From positions 65,766 through 129,765 of the forward strand of contig NZ_JACCGK010000010.1 in the NCBI RefSeq assembly GCF_013416325.1: 64,000 nt of DNA, written 5' to 3'. Within the stretch, counting starts at the first letter, position 1. Each line of letters starts with the position of its first letter. This document shows positions 1-10,400 of the stretch, piece after piece. The notes below the pieces were generated by a model. It had not been told where the DNA came from, searched no databases, and was given only the letters and a program-made list of their open reading frames with translations. The DNA is from Vreelandella sedimenti. Its GTDB lineage: Bacteria; Pseudomonadota; Gammaproteobacteria; Pseudomonadales; Halomonadaceae. A program made the position numbers and the translations under genes.

Positions 1-965
1 CCAGCCACTTTGAACACCAGTGCGCCTATGGAGAGGATGTGCTTGAAGTGCTGCCCGAAACTGATAACGACGAGGTCGCCTATCTCCGTGTTCGTTCACG
101 AGATGAGAGTGGCGCGGTGCAGGAAAGGCTCACCCGTTCATTGGTAATTAGCGTGGGGGGTGCGCCCAATGTGCCTGAATGCTTCGCCGGGCTAAAAGAC
201 GACCCACGGGTCTTCCACTCCAGCCACTACCTCCGGGAGTTGGCGAAGCAAGACGCCCCCAAACGCATCGCGGTGATCGGTGCGGGCCAGAGCGCCGCTG
301 AGATATTCCTGGATCTGCACGGCCGTGAAGGCATTCAGGTGGATCTTATTAGCCGGGCATGGGCCTTTAAACCCTCGGACGATAGCCCTTTCGTCAACGA
401 AATCTTCAATCCCGAATACACCGACTACGTGTTCAACAACCCCACCGGCCAGCGGGAAGCACTGCTGCAGGAGTACAAAAGCACCAACTACTCAGCCCCT
501 GACTTGGCGCTGATTCAGGAGATTTACGATGTGTTCTATCAGCAAAAAGTAACCGGCCAGGCCCGCCACCGCTTCCGCCGCCGCCATGAAGTTATTGGTA
601 GTCAAGCAGGCCCCGAAGGTATTGAGCTAAATGTTCGCGATTTAGAGAGTGGTCATACGGAGTCCACTCGCTACGACGCAGTGGTATTAGCAACAGGCTA
701 TATACGCGACACCCATAAACAGCTATTGGCCCCCGTCGCGGACTACCTGCCTGACTTTGCCGTTAACCGCCACTATCAGCTCTACACCAAGCCTGCGTTC
801 AAACCGGCTATTTTCCTGCAAGGCAGCTGCGAGCCCACCCATGGTTTAAGCGACACCCTGCTGTCGATTTTGGCAGCCAGGACAAGTGAGATCTGTGCTG
901 CTCTAGAGCAGACAACGGCCTCTTATGCCCCCTCTCCCTGTAAACAAGAAGTCACCGCTCCATAA
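1..965 (+). CDS. L-ornithine N5-monooxygenase (siderophore hydroxylase), 5' truncated
   Basis: This is the C-terminal part of a flavin-dependent, NADPH-using ornithine hydroxylase of the PvdA/SidA/IucD family. These enzymes make N5-hydroxyornithine, the hydroxamate precursor of peptide siderophores, in the cytosol. The reading frame is open from base 3, and the residues before the first possible GTG start (base 39) already match the family, so the true start lies left of the window. Visible motifs are the NADPH-binding IGAGQSAAE (about residue 80 of the visible part), the ATGY motif near the C-terminus and the family-typical HGLSDTLLS. About 320 residues remain of a usual 430-450. It lies upstream of, and co-directional with, a siderophore receptor and binding protein, and opposite an NRPS operon that needs hydroxyornithine. 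Lysine hydroxylation cannot be excluded from the sequence, but the NRPS context favours ornithine. Confidence 0.9.
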   Translation, partial: SHFEHQCAYGEDVLEVLPETDNDEVAYLRVRSRDESGAVQERLTRSLVISVGGAPNVPECFAGLKDDPRVFHSSHYLRELAKQDAPKRIAVIGAGQSAAEIFLDLHGREGIQVDLISRAWAFKPSDDSPFVNEIFNPEYTDYVFNNPTGQREALLQEYKSTNYSAPDLALIQEIYDVFYQQKVTGQARHRFRRRHEVIGSQAGPEGIELNVRDLESGHTESTRYDAVVLATGYIRDTHKQLLAPVADYLPDFAVNRHYQLYTKPAFKPAIFLQGSCEPTHGLSDTLLSILAARTSEICAALEQTTASYAPSPCKQEVTAP

Positions 966-975
966 CGTTCGGCCG

Positions 976-1010
976 CCCCGAGGCTCACACGATGTTGACT
1001 TCGGGGTTTA
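976..1010 (+). terminator. Possible weak terminator after the hydroxylase
   Basis: CCCCGA (976) can pair with TCGGGG (1001-1006) across a long loop, followed by a short T/A-rich run. The stem is only 6 bp, so termination may be partial and read-through into the receptor gene is possible. Confidence 0.25.
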
Positions 1011-1028
1011 TATACTCATAATACAAAC

Positions 1029-1047
1029 AATAACAATTAGCATTTAC
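1029..1047 (+). promoter_or_regulatory. Possible Fur box upstream of siderophore receptor
   Basis: AATAACAATTAGCATTTAC matches the 19-base Fur consensus at 12 of 19 positions by hand count. It lies 38 bases before the receptor start in an A/T-rich promoter-like stretch. No TAAAT-N16-CGT iron-starvation box is seen here, so direct Fur control is the simpler reading. Confidence 0.4.
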
Positions 1048-1084
1048 ATAAAATTAGAACGCCCCCTATTCAAGGAGAACATTC

Positions 1085-3253
1085 GTGAACCAACCCACTT
1101 TCCGCAAGCGGTGGCTAACGGCCGCCATTGCTATTGCTGCCTGCAGTACGTCGGCAGCTGTGCTTGCTCAGCAAAATGCTACGTCGACAAACCACTCGAT
1201 TGACAATGATGGCAGCGAGCTGTCTACACTCACTGTCACCGGGGATCGCCTGCCCTATGGCATGACCGAAAACAGCAATTCCTACACTAGCGAAAGCACT
1301 AGCATTGGCTTAGTTTCACAATCTGTGCAGGAAACGCCGCAATCTATTAGCGTTGTTACACGAGATCGCCTCGATGATCAAGGGACTACCACGCTGTCTG
1401 AGGCCCTACGAAATGTCACAGGCATCACCGTAAATGAGTACGGTCCTAATCAGTATGTTATCAAGGCTCGAGGCTATAATATTGATTCCTTTCTCATGGA
1501 TGGCAGTCCAGTTCAGAGCGCGGGCAGTGCCTGGGAAAGCGCCGGAGTATTTGACCCCGCATTGCTTGATCGAATTGAAGTATTGCGCGGGCCTACGGGC
1601 ATTCTCCATGGATCCGGCGAACCTGGCGGCACTATCAACCTAGTTCGTAAGCGTGCTTTAGCTGAGAGCCAAGCCTCTGTATCTATTTCTGCAGGTACGG
1701 ACGATGCCTATCGGGGTGTTGTTGATGTTACCGGCGCGTTAGACAGCGAAGGGCAAGTACGGGGCCGTTTCGTCGGTGTCTACGATGATCGAGACTCTTT
1801 TATTGATCACGTTTACTCAGAGAACCAAATCGGCTATGGCACGCTTGAGTTTGACTTGTCTCCCGAAACGACACTATCAATGGGAGTTACTGTACAAGAT
1901 GAAGAGTTTCGACCGCACTCCGGATTACCAGCTTACAGTGATGGCACCCTCCCCAATGTAGACCGCTCTACCTATATCGGATCTGACTGGGATAAGCAGA
2001 CAGGAGACGCACAACGCTATTTTATAGAACTTGAGCATCGCCTAGCTAATGGAGGCGAAATAGTCTTTAAAGCTAATCGTTTGGATCGCGATGCAAGCCT
2101 AAGAAAAAGTAGTGAAGGAGTTCTAGTCGCTGATCAAAATACCGGCGAGTTTGCGATTCGTCAGATCGCTTGGGATCTGGAGAAGCAGGACGATTATTTG
2201 GAGGCCCAGTTTAGCACCCCATTCCAACTAGCTGGAGCAACTCATGAAGCCGTATTCGGCACCAGCTATCAGAGTAGTGAGCTAAGTAATCAATGGGTCT
2301 ATGGTGCTCCTCAATATCTTCCTCAGAATCTGTTTGACCCAATACATAACCGTACAGAACCAGATTTCGATGGCACACCTGGTAGGACTGAGCTTAATAT
2401 CGAACAATATGCCTCTTACGGCCAGTTTCGATTCAATCTTATGGATGATTTTACACTTGCGCTTGGTGGCCGTATAAATTGGTGGGAAACCAATAACTTT
2501 CTTGGTGGTGAAACGTCCGGTGATGATGGCACTGAGTTTATCCCCTACGCAGGATTGATCTATCGCCTCAACGAAGGGCTCAACTTATACACAAGCTACA
2601 CTGGCATTTTTGAGCCACAAACGGCTGTAGGAAGTGACGGCAACCCTATCAAGCCAAGAGAGGGTGAGCAATACGAGGCCGGTATTAAAGGCTCACATGC
2701 CGAGGGTAGCTTGAACTGGCATGCTGCAGTTTTCCGTATCGAAGACACCAATCGCGCATATTCTGATCCTAATAATCCTGGCTTCTCGATTCCTATCGGC
2801 GAAGCAAAAAGTGAAGGCTTCGAGCTAGAAGTTAGCGGCGAACTGTTGCCTCGCTGGGATCTCAGCGCTGGTTATGCCTATACACAGACAGAGTTCGTAA
2901 GAGATGCTAATTCGGAAGGACTCACACTCTCGCCGGACACGCCGGAGCATAACTTCAACCTATGGTCACGCTATCGATTCAGCGATAATCCAAATCAGGG
3001 CTGGCGCCTTGGTGCTGGCATAAATACAGTCAGCAGTGTTTATGCCGAAAGCGGAGATACGCGTATAGAGCAAGGAGGCTATACCACCGTGTCAGCCATG
3101 GTCGGCTATCGAGTCAATGAGAACTTGGATATCTCTTTTAACGGCAACAACCTAACCGACAAAGAGTATTACTCCTCAGTTCGGGGAGAAACCCGACATA
3201 ACTATTACGGTGCACCACGCAATTTCATGATGACGATGAAATATGACTTTTAA
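1085..3253 (+). CDS. TonB-dependent ferric-siderophore receptor
   Basis: A 722-residue outer-membrane gated channel of the FhuA/FpvA-like siderophore receptor family, which imports a ferric siderophore using TonB energy. The start is GTG at 1085, preceded by AAGGAG. An N-terminal signal peptide ends near AVLAQQ (about residue 29). The plug domain follows (QETPQSISVVTRDRLDD, then RIEVLRGPTGILHGSGEPGG at about 160-180), then a beta-barrel ending in the typical C-terminal aromatic residue (MKYDF). There is no N-terminal signalling (STN) domain, so this receptor should not feed a FecR-type cell-surface signal. It is followed at 3416 by a periplasmic binding protein and faces the siderophore NRPS operon, so it is the leading candidate receptor for the locus's own product. 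That assignment is inference; xenosiderophore uptake is possible. Confidence 0.92.
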   Translation: MNQPTFRKRWLTAAIAIAACSTSAAVLAQQNATSTNHSIDNDGSELSTLTVTGDRLPYGMTENSNSYTSESTSIGLVSQSVQETPQSISVVTRDRLDDQGTTTLSEALRNVTGITVNEYGPNQYVIKARGYNIDSFLMDGSPVQSAGSAWESAGVFDPALLDRIEVLRGPTGILHGSGEPGGTINLVRKRALAESQASVSISAGTDDAYRGVVDVTGALDSEGQVRGRFVGVYDDRDSFIDHVYSENQIGYGTLEFDLSPETTLSMGVTVQDEEFRPHSGLPAYSDGTLPNVDRSTYIGSDWDKQTGDAQRYFIELEHRLANGGEIVFKANRLDRDASLRKSSEGVLVADQNTGEFAIRQIAWDLEKQDDYLEAQFSTPFQLAGATHEAVFGTSYQSSELSNQWVYGAPQYLPQNLFDPIHNRTEPDFDGTPGRTELNIEQYASYGQFRFNLMDDFTLALGGRINWWETNNFLGGETSGDDGTEFIPYAGLIYRLNEGLNLYTSYTGIFEPQTAVGSDGNPIKPREGEQYEAGIKGSHAEGSLNWHAAVFRIEDTNRAYSDPNNPGFSIPIGEAKSEGFELEVSGELLPRWDLSAGYAYTQTEFVRDANSEGLTLSPDTPEHNFNLWSRYRFSDNPNQGWRLGAGINTVSSVYAESGDTRIEQGGYTTVSAMVGYRVNENLDISFNGNNLTDKEYYSSVRGETRHNYYGAPRNFMMTMKYDF

Positions 3254-3299
3254 AAAATCAGCATAGCACTCCCCAACATCTCGATTTACATGTATTTTA

Positions 3300-3330
3300 T
3301 TCGGCCCTGCTTAGGTAGGGCTGAATTTTT
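3300..3330 (+). terminator. Rho-independent terminator after receptor
   Basis: A 9-bp stem (3302-3310 with 3315-3323, two G-U pairs, TTAG loop) is followed by AATTTTT. It would end the receptor transcript and leave the binding-protein gene at 3416 with its own promoter. Confidence 0.65.
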
Positions 3331-3349
3331 GATAGTGAGTATCTATCAT
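3331..3349 (+). promoter_or_regulatory. Weak Fur-box-like repeat before binding-protein gene
   Basis: GATAGTGAGTATCTATC is an imperfect inverted repeat lying between the terminator and the gene at 3416. It resembles the Fur consensus only partly (about 11-12 of 19), so it is listed as a candidate operator because of position and context. Confidence 0.25.
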
Positions 3350-3415
3350 TTTTTATACACTAATATTTAATCAGTCTTTTTTTGGGAATTTTTATTTTTT
3401 CTAAAGGAGTTCGCT

Positions 3416-4303
3416 GTGAGTTTTTTACGATTTCTGCCTAGGTCTTGGCGTACCCCTGTTTATTTAGTTGGTTTTATTTTAACCACTAACCCAGCACTGG
3501 CAACTAAATTGCCTCCATCTGTTGCAGTCTTTGACTGGACAATTGCAGAAACACTTCTCTCTCTTGATCCTAGCGCTGTCTCATTGGGCAATATCGCAGC
3601 CTTCCATAAATGGACTGGCGATAACTACAAAGATGTCGATATCATGGATATTGGAACACAGACATTTCCAAACATGGAACTACTAAGCAGCATCGAACCT
3701 CATCATATCCTTCTGTCTCCTAGCCAAGTTCGCCTCGGGCAAAGGTTAGCTAACATTGCACCTTATACCATCATCCAATCTTATCCTTATGTCGGAAATA
3801 GGAGTGGCCGTCTGTGGTCAAGCTTTGATGCATTTGCTCTTGAAATTGGTGTATCAGTCGATCAAAAAGCTGTAGCGGAACAGCTAATTATGGACACACG
3901 ATCTCATCTTGAAGAATTGCGAAGTAACCTAAGCTCACAGCCACCACTGCTAGTTATTCAACTAGTAAATGAGCACTATGTCCGAGTATATGGCGAGAAT
4001 AGTATGTTTCAGGAGGTGCTTCGGCAGTTAAATTTAAGCAATGCATGGACAGAAAAAACCAATCAGTGGGGCTATTCACTAGTAAGCATCAGAGAGCTTT
4101 TCAATGTGGAAGAAGCGAGACTGATTGTCATCGAAAGTGCATTCCCCATAGGTATAGAAAATAATATCGAGACTAGCGGCATGTGGCGTTACCTCCCCAG
4201 TGTCCAGCAAGGAGATTCTGTTGTTTTGTCGTCTTCTTTCTGGATAGCGGGTGCCCTCCCCTCCGCTCAACGCTTTGCCAATGCCTTGGTGAAAGCCCTA
4301 TGA
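3416..4303 (+). CDS. FhuD-like periplasmic iron-siderophore binding protein
   Basis: A 295-residue periplasmic solute-binding protein of the FhuD/BtuF type that would pass ferric hydroxamate siderophores to an ABC permease. The GTG start at 3416 has the strong site AAAGGAG. The N-terminus is a signal peptide ending near ALA (about residue 29). Family landmarks are VAVFDWTIAETLLSL at the mature N-terminus, the LLSPSQ segment, and VYGENSMFQEVL near residue 195. It is clearly paralogous to the protein at 37574 (both share DWxIAETL, RVYGENS and TNQWG motifs). No ABC permease or ATPase gene follows it. The NRPS operon runs convergently and the two are separated by a strong palindromic terminator. 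Confidence 0.88.
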   Translation: MSFLRFLPRSWRTPVYLVGFILTTNPALATKLPPSVAVFDWTIAETLLSLDPSAVSLGNIAAFHKWTGDNYKDVDIMDIGTQTFPNMELLSSIEPHHILLSPSQVRLGQRLANIAPYTIIQSYPYVGNRSGRLWSSFDAFALEIGVSVDQKAVAEQLIMDTRSHLEELRSNLSSQPPLLVIQLVNEHYVRVYGENSMFQEVLRQLNLSNAWTEKTNQWGYSLVSIRELFNVEEARLIVIESAFPIGIENNIETSGMWRYLPSVQQGDSVVLSSSFWIAGALPSAQRFANALVKAL

Positions 4304-4378
4304 TAGACACAATTTTAATGAGCATACTTTTTTTACTTTCATCCTAACCAGTTCACGCAAGTAGAATACTATAGATGA

Positions 4379-4410
4379 AATAACTGTAGCGGCATGCCGC
4401 TACAGTTATT
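4379..4410. terminator. Bidirectional terminator between binding-protein gene and NRPS operon
   Basis: A perfect 32-base palindrome (left arm starting AATAACTGTAGCGG). It lies between two convergent genes, 76 bases past one stop and 30 bases past the other, and is A/T-rich at both ends. It should end both the binding-protein transcript and the 30-kb NRPS transcript. Confidence 0.75.
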
Positions 4411-4439
4411 CTATAGGCAAGAGGTCATAAAACCTTTAC

Positions 4440-7400
4440 TCAAGCTGGCACCTGCTCACCGATATACCGATGAGCACTTGCTTCCAGTAGCTCCTCCACC
4501 TGAGATATCAGATCCTCATCCCCAACAATTGAGAAGTGGTCATGGGGAGTCTCAATTGAGGTTCTCGGGATTCGATTTAACTGGTTCGCTAACGCCTGTC
4601 GCTCTTCCCAACCTCTTTTCGATTCCCACCAGCAGTCCACGTCACAGTCCAATGCAGGCAAGGCATCAAGCTGTAGTGAAAGGTACTTCAAATGCCGCGC
4701 CACGCAGAATATTCTAGCAAGCTCCTCGCTACCCAATGTTGCGTAACCCTCACGACCATATGCATCGAATGACGCCATTAGCTTCGACAGCTTAATGGCA
4801 ATCTCCTCCTCACTCGGTTCCTCCTTGCTCTCCTCCTTACCATCCCGAGCTTCAAGCGAAACACTTGGCAGTATTACCGATGCAAAGTTTGCAAAATCTC
4901 GCTGCCAGCTATCCTCGCTGTGCAGTTCACCGCCAGGTATATAGGGATCTATCAAAGCCAGTTGGCTCACATCTTGCCCCAGCCCTTCAAGTCGAGCCGC
5001 GATCAGTGCTGCCAATGCTCCACCAAGAGACCATCCCAATAGGCGATAGGGTCCCACGGGTTGTATGCGACGTATCGTCTCCACATAGTCATCAGCCATT
5101 GTTTCAAGTGAGGTATCTCGATGCTTTGGGTCGGTCAACATTCGGCAAGACAGACCGTAAACCGTGCATACTCCCTGCAAGCGCCGAGCCAACGGTTGAT
5201 AGTCAAAAACCGTTCCCATCACGGCATGAATGCAGAATAGCGGCGGCTGAGTGCGACACTCGCCATTGAGCATGAGAGCCCCTTTGGGCAGAACCTCAGT
5301 GTGATTCCTCACTTCCAGCAGATCAGCAATGGTCGGCTTCTGCATCAGGTCGAATAGCTTGAAGTCGAGTTTAGGTTCCCGCAGCGCTTGCACATGGTTC
5401 ATTACTTTTAGGCTTAGCAAAGAATCACCACCTAATTCGAAGAAATTATCGGTTTCGCCGACCCGCTCAACGCCCAGCACTTGCTGCCAAATCTCGGCGA
5501 GTTGGTGTGCCTCTGGTGTGGAAGGTGCCACGTACTCCCGGGCTTCCCCTAGATGAGGCTCAGGCAATGCTTTGCGCTCCACCTTACCGTTAGCATTCAG
5601 CGGCAGTGCATCGATCGTGACTATTACTCTCGGCACCATATAGTCCGGCAACTGTTGACCCAGTCGCTCTCGTAATGCGCTCGTGTCAAGTTCGATGCCA
5701 GCTTGGGGAACCACATAAGCCACCAGTCTCGAACCGCCGGGGCCTTCTTGTGTTACTACTACTGCCTCGCGAATCTCCGGTTGCGATAGCAGTTCCGCTT
5801 CGATCTCACCTAGTTCTATGCGTAATCCTCGGATCTTAACTTGGTGATCAAGACGCCCCAAGTACTCGAGCTGGCCATCTTCCCGCCAGCGGACCAAGTC
5901 GCCGGTACGGTAGAGACGTTCTCCCGTTGTAAACGGATCAGCAACAAAACGATCTGCGGTTAAATCACTCCGGTTTAGATACCCACGAGCCAGACTTACC
6001 CCGCCCAGGTAAAGCTCACCCGCTACACCCTGTGGCACTAGGTTGAGCTCGCCATCTAACACATAGGTGCGGGTGCCGCTAATGGGCCGCCCAATAGGTA
6101 TCTGGCGTTGAGCGTCATCACGACACCACCAGTGCGTGACATGAATCGTGGTTTCGGTGGGGCCATACAGATCATGCAGATTGGCGCCATCAAGACATTC
6201 AGCTACATCTTGCTGCAGCGACGCTGGAACGGCTTCGCCACCACACATAATATGTTTGAGGCGCGTTTTGGCTCTAACATCGGGATAGGCCAGGAAGGCC
6301 TTGAGCATTGAGGGCACAAAATTGAGCGTGGTGACTCCGTGCCGCTGAATTAGCTCAATGATGCGCTCTGGATCCCGGTGGTCGCCTGGCTGGGCAATCA
6401 CCAAACGTGCCCCGACACTCAGCGGCCAGAAAATCTCCCATACCGAAACATCGAACCCAAACGGCGCCTTGTGCAGTACGGCATCGGTATCGGTGAGTTG
6501 ATAGGTCTCCTGCATCCAGACCATGCAGTTGGTCAAGGCATCATGGCGGATGGCGGCGCCCTTGGGCCGCCCAGTGGAGCCCGAAGTGTAAATCACGTAG
6601 GCGAGGTGCTCGCCGTGCAGCTCCACCGCAGGATTGGAAGATGCATGATGCGCAACGTCCAGACGATCCAACTCAACAACGCTGAGTTTATCAGCTATCG
6701 GCAATGACTCGCGCAAGTGGTGCTGAGTCAGTAGCAGCTCAATGCCACTATCGTCGGCGATGAACGCCAGCCGCTCCGAGGGGTACTCAGGATCCAGCGG
6801 CACATAGGCGCCCCCCGCCTTGAGAATCGCCAACAGCCCCACCACCATTTCGATGGAGCGTTCCATGGCGATGCCCACTCGAGTTTCAGGACGAACACCC
6901 AAACCAATCAAATAGTGCGCCAAACGGTTCGAACGAGTATTAAGCTCGTCATATCTGAGTCGCTGCTCAGCGAAGATTAGTGCCGTGGCCTCAGGCGTCT
7001 TCATGGATTGGCGTTCAATCAGTTGGTGGATTGATTGACCACCGAGATGCAGGTGAGAGTTTTCTCCCCACTCACTCAACAGTTGCCGTTCGTTTTTTCC
7101 TAGCAGACTGATCTCGCTTAATAATTGCTCTGGCGCCGAGTGAAGGCTTTCCACAATGCCGACTACCGCCGCGCGCATGTAGTCACATAGCCGCTGAGCA
7201 CCGACCGAACGGCTCACCTGCCCCACCAATTGAAAGCCTTCTCCCAAATCATCTACCGCCATACCGATGGGATAGTTAGTACGCTCCTGGCCGCCCAATA
7301 CCTCCATGCCTTCCCAGGTATGAACGGAACTTTCATCTTGTTGAGGTGCGCTGTAACGATAGTTCAGTAAACTGGTAAAGAGTGGCGTCCCACCAGGCAA

Positions 7401-10400
7401 TCCACTACAGCGCTGTGCTAGGCCGAGGCTGGCATGCTCGTGGTGCAGTAGTTCAGATAAAGCATTATGAGTATCGCGCAGGCACTGATCGACCCACTGT
7501 GAACCTGTTTTGATGCGCACCGGTAATGTATTGATAAACATCCCCAGCGCTCGTTCGGCCCCTTCCATGCCCTGCATACGCCCAAACAACACAGTGCCGA
7601 ACACGACGTCGTCCTGCCCAGTAGTTTTACTCAGCACCAAGGCCCAGGCTAGGTGGAACAGGCTGGCCGTGCTGACACCATGCCGCTGCGCCTGTCGCCG
7701 CACCTGCCGGGCTAATTCCGATTCAAGAGGAACGCGCACTTCTTCGATATCGCTGCCATCGCCGCGCACTTCCAGCAGCCCAAAGGGCGCCGTGGGTTCC
7801 TTTACCTCACTCAGTTGCTCTCGGAAGAAATTCTCATGCGCTTCTGTACTTACACCCAGCCGGGCCTCCGCTACAAAGTTGCGGAATGGTAGCGGCTTGG
7901 GCAACGCGTCCTCACGCCCTTGCTGGATCAGGGCGATCTCTTTAACCAGTAGCTCAAGGGTGGTGTGATCCATCACTAGGTGGTGACTGGGTAACTGTAG
8001 CAACCACCGCTGTTGCTCGGCATCGTATGCAGCCACCGCCCGTAACATAGGTGCCTGGCGAACATCGAGGCGACGATATTCAGGATCCACCTGAGTGTAT
8101 AACCATTCGGCTAAACGGCCGGTTGACTCATCCGGCACCACTGACCATTCGATTTCCAGCACAGCATGTCTGGAAACCACCTGCACCGGCTCTCGGAGCC
8201 CTTCCCAGAGTACGGCAGTACGCAGAATATCGTGTCGGGCAATAAGCTGGTTAAAACCGGCTATAAAGGCTTCCAGCCGTTCTCGGCTGTCGAAACCTAG
8301 CAAGCGAGGAGCCACGTAGGCATCACCCTTTTGCTGTAACCGGTGGTGAAAAAGGATCCCTTCCTGCAGCGGTACCAGAGGGTAGATATCCTGGATGTTA
8401 GCAGCACCACTCGGCACTGCTGCTTCAATCGTACTGATCTCCTCGGCGTTGAGTTCAATCAAGGTCAACATCTCAGGCTCAATAGCCTGGCACTCACGGG
8501 GGATCCGATTAGGCGGGATGACGATTTCCTGCCGCAATGGCTTTTGTGCAATGGCCTGGACAAAGGCCGCCAATGCTGGGAACTGAAACAGGGTTCGCAC
8601 CTGCGTCGTCAGTCCCAGATGCCGCATTTGCTCCAGCACTTTTAGAGCCAACAGCGAATGGCCCCCCAATTCAAAAAAGTTGTCGTGACGGCCGACACGC
8701 TCAACGCCAAGGACTTCAGACCAGATTGCCGCTAATGCTTCTTCTACCTCGCCCTGAGGCGTCTCGTACTGCAAGCCACTGGCCAAATCCGGCTCGGGCA
8801 GCGCCTTGCGGTCTACTTTGCCGTTAGCATTCAGTGGCATTGCATTAAGGGTAACCACAACTCCTGGAACCATATAATCCGGGAGCTTTTGGCCCAGCGC
8901 TTCACGTAGTGAGCTGGTGTCGAGTTCACTGTCAGCTTGGGAAACCACATAAGCGACCAGCCTCGAACCGCCGGGGCTTTCCTGGGCGACCACCACCGCC
9001 TCGCGAACCGCCGGCTGAGCGAGTAGTTCGGCTTCGATCTCACCTAGCTCGATCCGCAAGCCACGGATTTTCACTTGATGATCAAGGCGGCCCAAGTACT
9101 CGAGCTGGCCACCCTCCCGCCAGCGCACCAGATCGCCCGTACGGTAGAGGCGCTCGCCCTGCGCAAACGGATCAGCGACAAAACGTTCTGCGGTAAGGTC
9201 AGGCCGGTGCAGGTAGCCCCGCGCCAAACCCATACCTCCGAGATAGAGTTCACCTTCGACTCCGGGCGGCGCCAAGTTAAGATCGCTATCCAATACGTAA
9301 GTGCGGATACCGGCGATAGGTTGGCCGATAGCTACCTGGTTGCGCCCATCGTCTTGGCAAGTCCAGTGGGTAACATCGATGGCGGCTTCGGTGGGGCCAT
9401 AGAGGTTGTAGAGTGCCACTTGAGGTAAGCGGGCAAATACCTGATTCTGCAACTCTGCCGGTAGCGCTTCGCCGCTACACACCATGCGTGTCAGGCTGGT
9501 GCAGGCTTCTATCTCTCCATGCGCCAAGAAGGCCTGCAGCATTGAAGGTACAAAGTGCAGTGTAGTGATGTCATGGGTACGGATTAGCTCGACCAATTGT
9601 GACGGTTCGCGATGGGCTCCCGGCGGCGCCATCACCAGGCGCCCCCCCTGCATCAGCGGCCAGAAGAACTCCCACACCGAGACATCGAAGCTGAAGGGCG
9701 TCTTCTGCAGCACCGCATCGTCAGCCGTTAGGCCATAGGCATCCTGCATCCACCGTAAGCGATTAGTCAGTGCATGGTGACGGTTGGCCACTCCTTTGGG
9801 TCGCCCGGTGGAACCCGAGGTGTAAATCACGTAGGCGAGGTGCTCACCATGCAGGGCTACTCCGGGATTATTCGAGGCATAGTGCGCTACTTCTAGACGA
9901 TCCAGCTCGATAACGCTCAGACTCTCAGCTATCGGCAACGTATCGCGAAGATGCTGCTGGGTGAGAAGCAACTCGATGCCGCTGTCTTCGACCATATAGG
10001 CCAGCCGCTCGGAGGGGTAATCCGGATCCAGTGGCACATAGGCGCCACCCGCCTTGAGAATCGCTAGTAGACCCACCACCATCTCGATGGAGCGTTCCAT
10101 GGCGACACCCACCTGGGTTTCGGGCCTTACACCTAGGCCAATAAGATAATGAGCCAAGCGGTTGGCGCGGGTATTGAGTTCGGCGTAGCTAAGTGACTGA
10201 TCTTCGAATACTACTGCCGTGACCTCGGAAGTTGCCAAAGCCTGCTGCTCAATCAGATAATGGACTGGAGAAGTGTCAGAATACTGTTGCTTATCCTCTC
10301 CCCACTCTCTCAACAACTGCTGCTCGTCTGTTCTGAGTAGGCTGATCTCACTTAATGATTGTTGAGATGCAGCTTGCAGACTTTCTACGATGCCTGCAAT

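Noticed and set aside
925-1203. 92-residue open frame spanning the hydroxylase end and receptor start
   Set aside because: It overlaps the coding ends of two clear genes and crosses the promoter; no similarity seen.
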